Source: Semisulcospira habei
Taxonomy: Eukaryota; Mollusca; Gastropoda; Semisulcospiridae
NCBI GenBank assembly: GCA_036245525.1
Contig: BTPG01000001.1
Span: 217,730,121 to 217,794,120, forward strand
Length of the DNA stretch: 64,000 nt
Reading direction: 5' to 3'
Shown: in pieces, positions 28,712-38,260 of the stretch
Position numbering within the stretch: position 1 is the stretch's first letter
How the letters are laid out: every line of letters begins with the position of its first letter
The notes under the pieces: model-generated
The model's input: the letters and a program-made list of their open reading frames with translations, nothing else
Told to the model about the DNA's origin: nothing
Databases searched by the model: none
Position numbers and translations under genes: made by a program

Positions 28712-29677
28712 TTAGTTACTGAAATGAGTAACAGTGTCTGGGGGGATGATCTGTAATTCTTCTCTGACAAATGCCCTCTGTGGTGCAGGTTCGTACAGAT
28801 AATATATTGATGCGTCAGGACTAGGAATTATTTTTTTTATATTATGAACGGATGTGGACCAGATGGGGTCTGTTGACCTGCGTCTGACGTCATTTTCTGA
28901 CTCACCTGGTTGATATAAATATCTCACCTGTTTAGTAAATAAACTTGTGTCTGGTGCTGGTGCTGGGGCTGTTTTTGACTCTGTAATTGTTTTCAATTTA
29001 ATAGCATCAGCAGGCTTAGGGTGTCCTTCATTGTTCATTGCTTTTATCACAGATGGTAATCTCTTTACCCACTCAGTGTTACGGGTGTCATGCATGAGTT
29101 CCTTAGAATACTGGTAACTGAAAAGTCTCTCTGACAACTGTTTGTTAAAGTTTTCTACAATTGCCTGTGATCTGTGCACACCTGGAATGCCTCGTCTGAC
29201 CAGTACGCCATGCTTCGCAAATAACTGATTAACAGCACCTTTGAATTCTGATCCGTCATCAACCTGCACTAGTCTGGGGTATCTTAAAGGACCTCGACCA
29301 TATATTTTTGTTAATGCTGTAGCAACTGTACTGGCTGTTTTGTCAGATATGGGTTCAGCGTCTTTGTACCTTGAAGCAATGTCTACAACAGTTAATGCAT
29401 ACTTGTATCGTTTCTTTCTTATTGTGTCATGTGGTAAGAACAAAAGGTCCATTTGGTGTGTGTCATTAGGTGTTGTGTTCTCAAAATGAGGCCTTGTTAT
29501 TTTTCTTGGAGCAGGGAGGTATATCTGCCAAATTGCTTGTCTCTGTAACCATTGCTTGACCTGATTGAGTGATACATCTCCGCCCAGAGCGGCATGTAAT
29601 TTCTGAATAGCTGTTTGCCCTTTCCAATAGCCTGATGGAGAGTAATATATTTTTGATAATTTATTTTCGGCTGCCAT
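28712..29677 (-). CDS. Polinton retroviral-type (DDE) integrase
   Basis: 321 aa from ATG 29677 (MAAENKLSKI), preceded by CTAGAAAAA. The catalytic triad is visible as D77 (QMDLLFLP), D140 (QVDDGSEFKG) and E175 (AIVENFNKQ), with the near-35-residue spacing of the retroviral integrase fold. An N-terminal helical region precedes it and a Pro-rich linker plus C-terminal chromodomain-like or SH3-like tail follows. It inserts the linear Polinton genome into host DNA, giving 6-bp duplications. Its 3' end overlaps the 3' end of the polymerase gene, convergently, by about 45 bp, and its 5' end overlaps the next small gene by 17 bp. No lesions are seen. Confidence 0.93.
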   Translation of the reverse strand: MAAENKLSKIYYSPSGYWKGQTAIQKLHAALGGDVSLNQVKQWLQRQAIWQIYLPAPRKITRPHFENTTPNDTHQMDLLFLPHDTIRKKRYKYALTVVDIASRYKDAEPISDKTASTVATALTKIYGRGPLRYPRLVQVDDGSEFKGAVNQLFAKHGVLVRRGIPGVHRSQAIVENFNKQLSERLFSYQYSKELMHDTRNTEWVKRLPSVIKAMNNEGHPKPADAIKLKTITESKTAPAPAPDTSLFTKQVRYLYQPGESENDVRRRSTDPIWSTSVHNIKKIIPSPDASIYYLYEPAPQRAFVREELQIIPPDTVTHFSN

Positions 29678-30095
29678 TTTTTCTAGCAATGAAAACTCCA
29701 GTAAAATAAACAAATGTCATTCCCACTAGAACAAAAATTATCTCTCCGTTTCTTTGTTCTGGACTGGGTTGATAGTAGTCACTTAGTTTTGGCTGGGGAA
29801 TAGACATGTCTTCACCTGTGACGAGATAGTATTCACGAATTGCGTCGTCTGTATTTGAAAACGTATGTTGTGCGTGACCCTCTAGTCTAAGTCTGTCATT
29901 GATAAAATCAAGTTTCTCAATTCTTTGCTTCTCATAATCCTGCTGTGCTTGTGCTAATTTTTCTGACGCCTCATTGTGTCATCTCATCTCCAGAGCAGAT
30001 TCTTCTCTGCCCATTTTTGAAAAGAGATAATTTGATCCACTAAATGCAAGTGCATTGACCATGGCCCCACCAATCATAATAGCTATCGTCGCCAT
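29661..30095 (-). pseudogene. Polinton two-pass membrane protein (144 codons) with in-frame TGA
   Basis: Reads from ATG 30095 (MATIAIMIGGAMVNALAFSG). It has an N-terminal hydrophobic helix, a charged central helix and a C-terminal hydrophobic helix followed by ARKNGSRK. A TGA at 29979-29981 interrupts the frame after about 38 codons, while similarity in style and hydropathy continues to the stop at 29661-29663. I recall similar small proteins beside integrases in Polinton-like loci of corals. The single stop looks like a fresh point mutation; readthrough is possible but unsupported. Confidence 0.75.
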
Positions 30096-30104
30096 AGTTT
30101 TTAT

Positions 30105-30335
30105 TTACATAGAAACATTTTCGGGAATAATTCCCTGCTTGACAAGAAAATCTTTTGTCGCAATTGACGCTGTAACAACAGCAATTAGCTTAGCGCTATC
30201 TTCAAAGTCAAGTCTGCTCAAGTCTGCTGATTTCATTTTGAGTAGACTTTTTCCTAGCATAGAATAAGCTACTGCTAGTCCACTTATCACGGCAGAGTGA
30301 TAGACAAGGTTCATTAAGTTTTTTGTGTCGCTCAT
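30105..30335 (-). CDS. Polinton small membrane protein (76 aa)
   Basis: From ATG 30335 (MSDTKNLMNL). It has two hydrophobic stretches (about residues 12-34 and 47-62) separated by a charged segment (KSADLSRLDFED), so it is probably a two-helix membrane protein. It lies 9 bp upstream of the previous small membrane-protein gene on the same strand. Function unknown; small membrane proteins in this block may belong to an internal virion membrane. Confidence 0.7.
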   Translation of the reverse strand: MSDTKNLMNLVYHSAVISGLAVAYSMLGKSLLKMKSADLSRLDFEDSAKLIAVVTASIATKDFLVKQGIIPENVSM

Positions 30336-30370
30336 TTTCTAATGCAATAAAATTAAAATAATATTTTTAT

Positions 30371-30814
30371 TTATTGCATGAAAAATGGATCATAGGGTTT
30401 TGACGTTGCTGGTAATGTGGCGACTTCTGGTTTTGTTTTTGGAGTGTCTGATTTTTTGGACACTGTACGAGTCTGTGGTTTGTATTTTTTGTATAATTGA
30501 TAACCTACGTAACCAAATCCGACAACAAATCCGGCAATTATATATTTTGTTGTTTGAGGTTCGGGGTCAGGGTCAGACTTAGTTGTTTGTCTCTCACTTT
30601 GATGAGGGTGTGTCAGTCCTGACGGTAGTGACGCCTGGTCAGTCACATGAGCCTTTTCTGTTTGCGCTTGAAGCTGTAATTTTTTTTGCCTGTTCCATTC
30701 GGCTAATTTTTTTCCTGCCTCAATGCGACCTGGACTTTTAGCCTTAGTCACAGTTTGAACCTGTGTCAAAACAGGGTCCGGGTTCTGTTGTGTAGTCATC
30801 TTGTTCTCGTCCAT
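30371..30814 (-). CDS. Polinton single-pass membrane protein with basic flanks (147 aa)
   Basis: From ATG 30814 (MDENKMTTQQ), or the second Met five codons later. It has a basic helical region (GRIEAGKKLAEWNRQKK, about 30-46), a low-complexity linker, one hydrophobic helix (YIIAGFVVGFGYVGYQLY, about 90-107) and a basic, Pro/Thr-rich tail. Its start region overlaps the upstream gene by 71 bp in another frame. The family is unknown; it could be a core or membrane-linked DNA-binding protein, which is inference from charge only. Confidence 0.7.
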   Translation of the reverse strand: MDENKMTTQQNPDPVLTQVQTVTKAKSPGRIEAGKKLAEWNRQKKLQLQAQTEKAHVTDQASLPSGLTHPHQSERQTTKSDPDPEPQTTKYIIAGFVVGFGYVGYQLYKKYKPQTRTVSKKSDTPKTKPEVATLPATSKPYDPFFMQ

Positions 30815-31283
30815 TTGATCCTTCTTTTTCTTTCTCTAAAAAATTTATTTTTGAAAAATCAATATGACTCCCGGTAACAAGAAGGGTTACGACAGGTGCA
30901 AGGTAATTTCCAAACTTGTAAAACATGACACATGCTAATTTACCAATTGAACTTGAAACAATAGGATTACTTTCAAGGTCGTGTGATAGACTGTCACTAT
31001 CCACAGGTAGAAAGTGACTCACTGCTTTTGTGTATAGGCATACAATAGATCGACTTAAATCACGTGTCATTAGTGAGGCAATGTGGTTCTCATATTTTGA
31101 ATAAAGCTTGATTAGCTGGTCAGAGGTTAAAGATTCAATATCCTCTGTCATGTATTGTCTTCCTAGATAAGTCTTTGATTTGCCTGAGACAATTACAGAC
31201 AAAAGACGCTGTTTCTTAGAGTCTAAGTCTTTGTTTTCTAAAGCGCCAATATCATTTAGGAGTAACAATTCGTCTTGGTTCAT
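30744..31283 (-). CDS. Polinton 179-aa protein of unknown function
   Basis: From ATG 31283 (MNQDELLLLN), preceded by AAAATAAAATA. The N-terminal part is helical and charged, and there is a hydrophobic segment near residues 112-140 (GKLACVMFYKFGNYLAPVV). The C-terminal 25 residues overlap the next gene. It is the last gene before the right-hand non-coding region. No known domain recognised. Confidence 0.65.
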   Translation of the reverse strand: MNQDELLLLNDIGALENKDLDSKKQRLLSVIVSGKSKTYLGRQYMTEDIESLTSDQLIKLYSKYENHIASLMTRDLSRSIVCLYTKAVSHFLPVDSDSLSHDLESNPIVSSSIGKLACVMFYKFGNYLAPVVTLLVTGSHIDFSKINFLEKEKEGSNGREQDDYTTEPGPCFDTGSNCD

Positions 31284-32452
31284 TATTTTATTTTATAATA
31301 TAATAAAAAAGTGAATTAAAATTCTTGCACTTACCTTTGTGTTTAGGCTGCTTTATATAAAATAAAAACACTTTAATCCTTGCATGTGTTGCTAGAGCAA
31401 AACACCTTACACATGTCAACGACGGAGGCAGACCACTGCAACACGCACAGCAAACCACTCTGAGTCCCATCATCAAATGACTGGCACAGTGCACTTTAAC
31501 GCTGAAGAAATATATGAACAGCAGACAAACCCAGGCAGTCTAACACGCAGAGAGATAAAACACCACTCATGCCTGTCTATACAGTGCTGCAATCAATTTC
31601 TGTGCCAACATGCAGTTATAAGTCTTTAAATTGATAATAGCCCTGGCCGGCACAACCACCCACCAGTCAGTGCAGTGCATACGAGCACAGAAATAACAGT
31701 CGACAGTCAACACCACAAGAAGGGCCTTACCCTAAAAGGTTTCTCTGTTTCCAACAGGCTGCTAACTCATTTAGATCTGTTTCTGACTTGTCTGTGTTGA
31801 TTGATATGTGCATTACATGCCGTCTGCTATTTGGGTGCCAGGTATTGATTATGAAAAAAGCTCTCGGCACCAACTGGCCAAATTAGTCTGATGCAATGTC
31901 TGGAAAAAGCTGACGCAATGCTTTGTTTGGGCCCGGTTGCTATAAACATAAACCAGTCACAACTCTTTCATTGGTGCATGTTGACTGGAGATAGAACAGG
32001 GCAGGTATCGCCTTACAGCACAGTGTATACTGTTCTATTTAAGTCTTTGCGAGTAAGTTGTGGTTCTTGTCTGTGAGCATTTGCTGCAAACCACGGCACA
32101 GTCTAGCAGTCTAGGAGGCCGAACTCGTGCGGCTCCGAATTCTATGCATAAAATTGACGTGAAGTAGGACAAAAGTTTTTTCATCGCCGGCCTGCCACGT
32201 CTCCTAGGTTCTGAATGACGCATACGTGTCTCATAGCCACCTCACAGAGAGAAAGGATTTAAAAGTCAGTATATATGTGTGTGCTATTACATGTCTTGTT
32301 TAAATCTGTGTACGGTGACCATGAAAAGTTACCAGCAGTGAGTCATCTGCACCTGCCTCGTCGTGATTTCCCGAGGAAAAGTAGTGCTCATATTGAACCT
32401 TTCTGCACTTAGAATTTCTTAAAGTGTGTTCTTATGCAGCCATACAGGGTAG

Positions 32453-32521
<69 letters not shown>

Positions 32522-32697
32522 CAGTGTTTGTATGTCGGTGTGTGTGATGGTATGTATATGTGTGTGTGTATGTATGTGTGTTGGTATGTGTGTTTATTCC
32601 ACTTGGCTCCATTAGCAGTCTGGACTGCAACCCTTTGTCCATAACGAGTTATTGATAGAAATGGCCAGGTAATTCTCTGCAGTGACGCAATGTTTGG
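31284..32697. other. Polinton right non-coding region
   Basis: No gene found. It includes a (TG)n tract (about 32452-32519) and a segment at 31920-31990 (GGGCCCGGTTGCT...GGTGCATGTTGA) that recurs at 33098-33165, showing an internal duplication. This may be replication-associated or foreign DNA; I cannot tell. Confidence 0.5.
32452..32600. repeat. (TG)n microsatellite and GT-rich flank
   Basis: More than 30 uninterrupted TG units followed by degenerate TGTATG/TGTGTG repeats. Confidence 0.95.
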
Positions 32698-33083
32698 TTG
32701 ATTGATTGTACATTGCTTAACGTCCCGACAGCAACAAGGCTTTCTCAGGACGTGCCTGCACTGCTTGTGAAAAAATAAAAAAGAAACAGAACATTGAATG
32801 TATGTCGCCAGCTGGTCAAATACGTTAAATAAACCTAACACACGGGGCCTAAATAAAGCTAAGACCATTTAGCAACACACATCCAATATCAAGAGCTACA
32901 GGCAGTGCAGACAGTAGGGAGAGTTTTAAAAAGGCAAATACAGGTGAATGGACAAAGGGTAGACAGAAACACATGCCCCAGAATAGAGAGAAAAACCCAC
33001 CCTGTGGGGCTGACCAGGGTGACCCTGGGAACTAAAAAATACCTAACCCCACCCAAGTCCCCCAGGGCAGACCCGGGTGGGGA
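32698..33083 (-). mobile_element. Short retroposon (GATT-tail family), copy 8
   Basis: Full-length, with a 14-bp duplication GACGCAATGTTTGG at 32684-32697 and 33084-33097. It lies in the Polinton right non-coding region. Confidence 0.9.
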
Positions 33084-33163
33084 GACGCAATGTTTGGGCC
33101 CGGTTGCTGTGTACATAATTCCTTAGAAACCAGTCCCAGTCACAACTCTTGCATCGGTGCATG

Positions 33164-33540
33164 TTGATTGTACATTGCTTAACGTCCCGACAGCAACAAG
33201 GCTTTCTCAGGACGTGCCTGCACTGCTTGTGAAAAAAAACTAAACAGAACATTGAATGTATGTCGCCAGCCGGTCAAATACATTAAATAAACCTAACACA
33301 TGGGGCCTAAATAAAGCTAAGACCATTTAGCAACACACATCCAATATCAAGAGCTACAGGCAGTGCAGACAGTAGGGAGAGTTTTAAAAAGGCAAATACA
33401 GGTGAATGGACAAAGGGTAGACAGAAACACATGCCCCAGAATAGAGAGAAAAACCCACCCTGTGGGGCTGACCAGGGTGACCCTGGGAACTAAAAAATAC
33501 CTAACCCCACCCAAGTCCCCCAGGGCAGACCCGGGTGGGG
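33164..33540 (-). mobile_element. Short retroposon (GATT-tail family), copy 9
   Basis: Full-length with a short tail. The 14-bp duplication TGCATCGGTGCATG lies at 33150-33163 and 33541-33554. It is only 80 bp from the previous copy. Confidence 0.9.
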
Positions 33541-33554
33541 TGCATCGGTGCATG

Positions 33555-33557
33555 TAT

Positions 33558-33599
<42 letters not shown>
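33555..33599. repeat. (TG)n(AG)n microsatellite
   Basis: About 13 TG units passing directly into about 8 AG units, next to the inner end of the right Polinton inverted repeat. Confidence 0.9.
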
Positions 33600-33600
<1 letters not shown>

Positions 33601-33613
33601 CTGTGGCACTAAG

Positions 33614-34302
33614 CTCTTTCACAGCGTGCCGTCAAGTGTAGACCTGAAGTACAGTTGACTAAAGCCAGGCCTGGGGCCCGAGGCCAGGGCTCTTGAGGAT
33701 CTGGCCATGTGTTAGCTCATAAGAATCCCACTATAAAGAACCTGCAGTACTTACCTACAGGTTGTAGGTAAGTATATAGTTCTACTTGGCACCAGTAGAC
33801 TTGAAACTGCTGTTATTTCAGTGCATTGCGAGTTGCGGGCAGCCCAATAACAATTATTGATTACGCCATTATGCCAGTGTGTGTGCTACTGATTGCGACA
33901 GAAACGACCGGTTTTCCAATCCTATTAGCATATCTGGCTTCTTTTGAAAGCATTCAGCATACGGCAGTGTCGTCAGACCAGAACGCGCGCATATGATCGG
34001 ATCATTAAAAATCTTTTGTGCATTTCGAAACTACCTGCGCGCACGGCTAACGACTCTGGAGATTTTCGTCAATGCCATTGTGGTGTGGTGATTATTTTCT
34101 TGACGGTGCATATTTTATTCAGTGCGAGCCGGCCGGGTGGGGGGAAATCAATACTCTGCGAATTGCAGTCTGCGATGGTTAAATGGGGTTTACGTGTGTG
34201 AGAGCCGGTGAGAGATTTTAATGTTTAAAAATAAGCAGTTTTTGAGTATTTGCTCGGCTTATGAGAATCCGGAGTCCTGGGAATCTCTCTTGTTCAATCT
34301 CT
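33614..34302 (-). repeat. Polinton right terminal inverted repeat
   Basis: Reverse complement of 14318-15007, ending ...CAATCTCT at 34302 followed by the TAAGTA duplication. It differs from the left repeat at a handful of positions. Confidence 0.95.
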
Positions 34303-34308
34303 TAAGTA
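34303..34308. repeat. Polinton target-site duplication, right
   Basis: TAAGTA, identical to 14312-14317. Confidence 0.95.
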
Positions 34309-34723
34309 TTCTGTCTTTCTCTTCTCTCTCTCTCTGAATTTCTAGCTCTTTCTCCTCCCTCTGTATCTGCATTTCCAACTCTTTCTCCTCTCTAAGTCTA
34401 CGAATTTCTAATTCTTTCTCGTCCCTCACCCTCTGAACCTCTAACTCTTTCTCCTTTATGGCTTTCTGAACCTCTAGTTCCTCTTTCTTAAGTACTCTTT
34501 CTCTCTCTTCCCTTTCTCTCTGAGCTTCTATCTCTTTCTCCTTTAGGACTCTTTCTCTCTCTTCTCTTTCTCTCTGAGCTTCTCTTTCTTCTCTCTGAGC
34601 TTCTCTTTCTCTCGCTCTATCCTCCCTATCCCTACATTTCTCCACATAGTCAAAATGTTTCTCATCCTTAAGTCCTAACCTTTCACCCTGTTTAATGTAA
34701 GCCTCTACCGGGTCTACCTCCAT
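34303..34723 (-). CDS. Gypsy gag N-terminal part, cut off by the Polinton
   Basis: The likely true start is the ATG at 34723 (MEVDPVEAYIKQGERLGL), an acidic and amphipathic opening of the kind seen in Gypsy gag proteins. A very long Glu/Arg/Lys-rich coiled-coil (EREAQREREERERVLKEKE-type repeats) follows and runs into the Polinton insertion. The rest of the same coil resumes at 14317. The host frame matches across the two 6-bp duplications, so this is one gene split by 20 kb. As it stands the frame closes 15 codons into the inverted repeat. Confidence 0.88.
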
Positions 34724-35124
34724 ACTTACTGCAACAACTTCCCAAAACTTGAAAACGTAAATATACAAATAAATGGCAAAATTAACAACCTAACAATACA
34801 AACCACAACCAACTCAACGGCAAAAATTTAAAATGCAAACTCACAACAATATCAACTACCTACGCAGAAAACAGTGACCTACTTTGATGTCCAGATGGAA
34901 TGAAAAATAAGAACGATAGAAAGAAGAGCAAGGAAAAAGAACACTACCTATACAAAAGGAAGAAACAAGGACTAACTCCTCGTAAGATCCAGAAAACTAC
35001 AGAAATAACGGATCTTACCCCCTAGAATCGGAGAGGGGAATCTAACACAACAACATGCACATAGCAACAAATCCTACTCTAAAATCGCTACTCCCTATCG
35101 CTCGCAAATACTTCTAACCTACCG

Positions 35125-35142
35125 CTAAAACAGGGTCACCAC
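35125..35142 (-). promoter_or_regulatory. Candidate primer-binding site
   Basis: On the minus strand directly after the 5' LTR the sequence reads GTGGTGACCCTGTTTTAG. TGGTGACCC could pair with a tRNA 3' end GGGTCACCA one base after the LTR. Position and the leading TGG fit; the tRNA is not identified. Confidence 0.55.
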
Positions 35143-36395
35143 TGTAACGCACGCAGACTTGCCCACAGTCGTACGGACAGACTCTCACGCAACAGACGCA
35201 TACACCGCCACTGACTCAGACGGGCGCATTCATGCGGTAAAACACAACACACGGGCTCCCTTTCTAAAGTAACCTTTATACACTATAAATGAAAAAGAAC
35301 GACTTAAATGACTATCAACTATATACACTGTTCTATTATCACACCACACACGTATCACAATATCTTTGCCAGGCTAGGTCTTAGTCTCACATTGCCTCCA
35401 ACCTGTTTGATGTTGTTGTCTGGTTACGTTGGTCCTTCTCACGTCTAGGCGTGAAAGTCCTTCGTCGTACGCTTGTTGCCGTCCTGTCTCTCTTTGGGCA
35501 CGGACGTCCTCGTTCTCGTACGGTACTCAGTTCTCACTTGGACTTGGGTGTCTTGGTCCCCAGTCAGACTCACTCTCAGAAGAGCTGGAGGGATGACCTC
35601 ACGTAGGTCCCACCTGCGACTCGACGTCTCGGCGTCCGTCTTTCCACTCTCGTTACAAGAACTCTGAATAGACAAAAGTCCCAACGTAACACTTGCTAAA
35701 CACACAACATATTGGATCAATGAGAAACGTCACGTAACCTGGCTGATACAAATAACCACACGTTCATTCACACACACACACGTGCTTCATAAACTATTTT
35801 CGTATCACCCCATCTCTGTCACTATCTTGAAACAGACTAACACTCTTGCTATACATTACTCTATACCCTGGAAAAGACTATGCTTACCCAACCACGTACT
35901 ATCTTCATAGCGGCTTAGACATACACACTTCATATTCCTTTAGTCATCTAACTCGGTAAACAACTGTATACAAAACACCGGTTACTTCACCGAATTCTAA
36001 ACATACTATACTAAACCAAACCGGAACACCGCTATACAACCACATTAATCTTACCACGCATACTGTCTTTAACTAACAACTATCAATACTACGTTTATAG
36101 AAACATACCTGAAATCTAGGCTTCAGAATCTTGGAATGCGGGCTAGGTACTCAAACACAACCGTTCCATACGACAAAACAGCCCGCACTCCCGATCTAGC
36201 CCTCTGACAGTCACAGCTTCCGCCTAGAACTCACTAAACAGAACTCACTAAAAAATCCCGTGCTAACCATGTCTTACATATTCCACGTGGACAGCAGGCC
36301 CCACGGACTTTCGGCACAAACAAACCGTTAACAAAAACCGTACCGTACTAATCCTATTGTGCGAGCACTATGCACAAGCATAGAGCTTCATCACA
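35143..36395 (-). repeat. Gypsy 5' LTR
   Basis: 1253 bp, matching 9760-11021 along its length. It is followed at 36396-36400 by the GAGTC target duplication. Confidence 0.95.
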
Positions 36396-36587
36396 GAGTC
36401 AAACTCTAAAAGAACTGATCTGGCATACCATTTTGGGTCTGACTGGTTTCCAGTCATATTTCATGATGTCCATTTGTGGTCATATTTCAAAGTTCGCTTT
36501 TGTAACCCCAATACCCCTTGACTACTGCAATAAACTTCTGTTCTGTTCTGACTAGCTACTCAACATTGCTGGAGAACGTACTTCAGA

Positions 36588-36591
<4 letters not shown>

Positions 36592-36677
<86 letters not shown>
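36592..36677. repeat. (GT)n microsatellite
   Basis: About 43 uninterrupted GT units. Frames through it are artefacts. Confidence 0.97.
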
Positions 36678-36682
<5 letters not shown>

Positions 36683-36769
36683 ACAGCGACTAGAGCCTGT
36701 GTTGACAAGCTTGAAACTTTAGGATATTGCCCCTACATAAATTATCTCGAAGTAGTTTTAAATTAGAAG

Positions 36770-38260
36770 GGCAAAGCCCATAAGGCTCACGTGTATCGAC
36801 CGATCCACACATGTCTGACATTATGTTTCTTGTCAAAATATGGCTATTTTTTACCTATTTCCTGAGCTCTTGTGACCCTTGACCTTTCTGAGGGGTCATG
36901 CAAATTAGTAAGCATGGATAGGTCTTACCATCAGGTATCTCTGTAGCAAGTTTGGGTTTGAAGTTGTTAATAGTATTTGCAAAAAACCCATTTTTTTTGT
37001 AAAAATAAGGTCATTTTGGACCTATTTCTTGACCTCTTCTGACCCTTGACCTTTCCAACGGATCAACCAAATTAGTGTGCATATAAAGGTCTTACCATCA
37101 GTTATCTATGTACCAAGTTTGCGTTTAAAGTTGTCAATAGTATTTGAGAAAAAAGAAATTATGTCCCAAAATAGCTATTTTTCATACATTTCCTGAGCCA
37201 CTGTGACCTTGACCTTTGTGAGAGGTCATTGAAACTGGTATGTTTACAAAGGTCTTGCCACAAAGTATCCTTGGGCCAAGTTTGAAGACTGTAGCTTGAA
37301 TAGTCGTCGAGAAAATGCCAACGTTAAAGTTTACCATGGACGCCACCGGCTGGCTGGACAACCACTGGCCCAGAACATAGACTCACTTTTGCTTTGCACG
37401 AGCAAAAAAAAAAAAAAAATGAGAAAATGGCAGTTTCCCAAAACCCGGTTGATCTGCATTTGCATCCATATTTATTCATATTCTTACTAGATATTTTGCG
37501 TAGCTAGACTGAAGGAAGATATTGAATGAGTTTGTTTGCCAGCATTCATTCAGCTTTTTGAGTGATAATTAAATCATTTTGGAAAACAAAAAATTGGATT
37601 ATCTGGGATTATTCTTTTTGAAGAAAAAGTTGAAACCTTTAATGAAACAAGAAAGGCAAAGCCCTTATGGCTCACATGTATGACCGATCCACACAAGTGT
37701 GAGAATAAGTAAAGGGATGGCTTCTGCACCAACAAAATCCATGTTTTCTCAAAATTTAATCAGTTTTCACATATCTGTCAAACCCCCTTGACCTTTGCGA
37801 TGAGTCAACTAAATTAGTATACATTTGAAGGTCTCATCATCAGCTACCTTTGTGCCAAATTTGATTGAAAAGTTTACAAAAATGTTGATAATAACTAAAA
37901 TTCTATCAAAAATTGGCATTTTATACACAGCTGTGGACCTTTTGTTTGCACAGATAGGTCTTACCATCAGGTATCTCTGTACCAAGTTTGGTTTTGAAGT
38001 TGTGAATAGTATTTTGTCAAAATACGGCCATTTTTTACCTATTTCCTGCTCTCCTGTGACCCTGACCTTTGAGAGAGGTCACTCAAATTTGTTATGTTTA
38101 GAAAGGTCTTGCCACAAATTATCCTTGGGCCAAGTTTGAAGACTGTAGATTGAATAGTCTCCAAGAAAATGCCAACTTTAAAGTTTACCACAGACGACGG
38201 CGGATGGACGGACGACCACTGGCCCAAAACATGTGAGCCAAAAAGCAATATTTTCATTAA
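36770..38260 (+). repeat. Divergent tandem repeats, about 160-bp unit, rich in TGACC half-sites
   Basis: Units recur about every 150-165 bp with a shared core: TTTACCTATTTCCTGA, then TGTGACC(C)TTGACCTTT, GAGGGGTCA, AAATTAGTATGCAT, AGGTCTTACCATCAGGTATC and AAGTTTGGGTTTGAAGTTG. Boundaries carry GGCAAAGCCCTTATGGCTCAC and ACCACTGGCCCAAAACAT. Similar units occur at 39.9-40.8, 62.76-62.94 and 63.62-64.0 kb, so this is a dispersed repeat family with internal tandem structure. No coding potential is seen. Confidence 0.85.

Larger units (their letters stand above)
22712..28756 (+). pseudogene. Polinton protein-primed family-B DNA polymerase, multiply broken
   Basis: The host gene totals about 3.4 kb (about 1140 codons), usual for these polymerases. 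Visible in order: an N-terminal region from ATG 22712; exonuclease motif with DFES (near 23,700); a Cys/His site CWICEQP...DHDHITG (25,390-25,460) typical of the Polinton family; FFHNLKGYD (near 25,530); YLKADVCLLAD (near 25,950); polymerase motif A YLDANNLYG (26,249); motif B KLMNNACFGK (near 26,710); motif C YTDTDS (near 27,000). Breaks are a piggyBac insertion at 23809-25209, single-base frameshifts near 26,222, 26,560 and 28,470, and nested retroposons at 27153-28346. Catalytic aspartates survive but the product cannot be made from this copy. Confidence 0.92.
14318..34302. mobile_element. Complete Polinton/Maverick element (copy B)
   Basis: It is 19,985 bp with near-identical inverted repeats (14318-15007 and 33614-34302), termini AG...CT and a 6-bp duplication. 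It encodes the diagnostic set of protein-primed family-B polymerase, retroviral-type integrase, FtsK/A32-like ATPase and a probable double-jelly-roll capsid protein, plus nine further genes. No adenovirus-type cysteine protease was recognised. Genes run in both directions with very short spacers. It is interrupted by one piggyBac-like element and five short retroposons (three nested in one spot), and its polymerase is broken, so it is probably not autonomous now. Its inverted repeats differ at only a few positions, suggesting a recent insertion. Confidence 0.96.
9755..36400 (-). mobile_element. Ty3/Gypsy-type LTR retrotransposon split by a Polinton
   Basis: LTRs at 9760-11021 and 35143-36395 are direct repeats, roughly 99% identical by eye, bounded by the 5-bp duplication GAGTC (9755-9759 and 36396-36400). 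Coding is on the minus strand, so the right LTR is the 5' one. Subtracting the inserted Polinton and its 6-bp duplication leaves about 6.65 kb. The internal region encodes gag, a CCHC zinc knuckle, protease and integrase, but no reverse transcriptase or RNase H was found, so the element looks non-autonomous. The few LTR differences suggest a fairly recent insertion, which the Polinton insertion must postdate. Confidence 0.95.

Noticed and set aside
32424..32868. Cys/Val-rich or His/Thr-rich frames over (TG)n and (CA)n tracts here and at 8516, 36518 and 58471.
   Set aside because: Direct translations of microsatellites.
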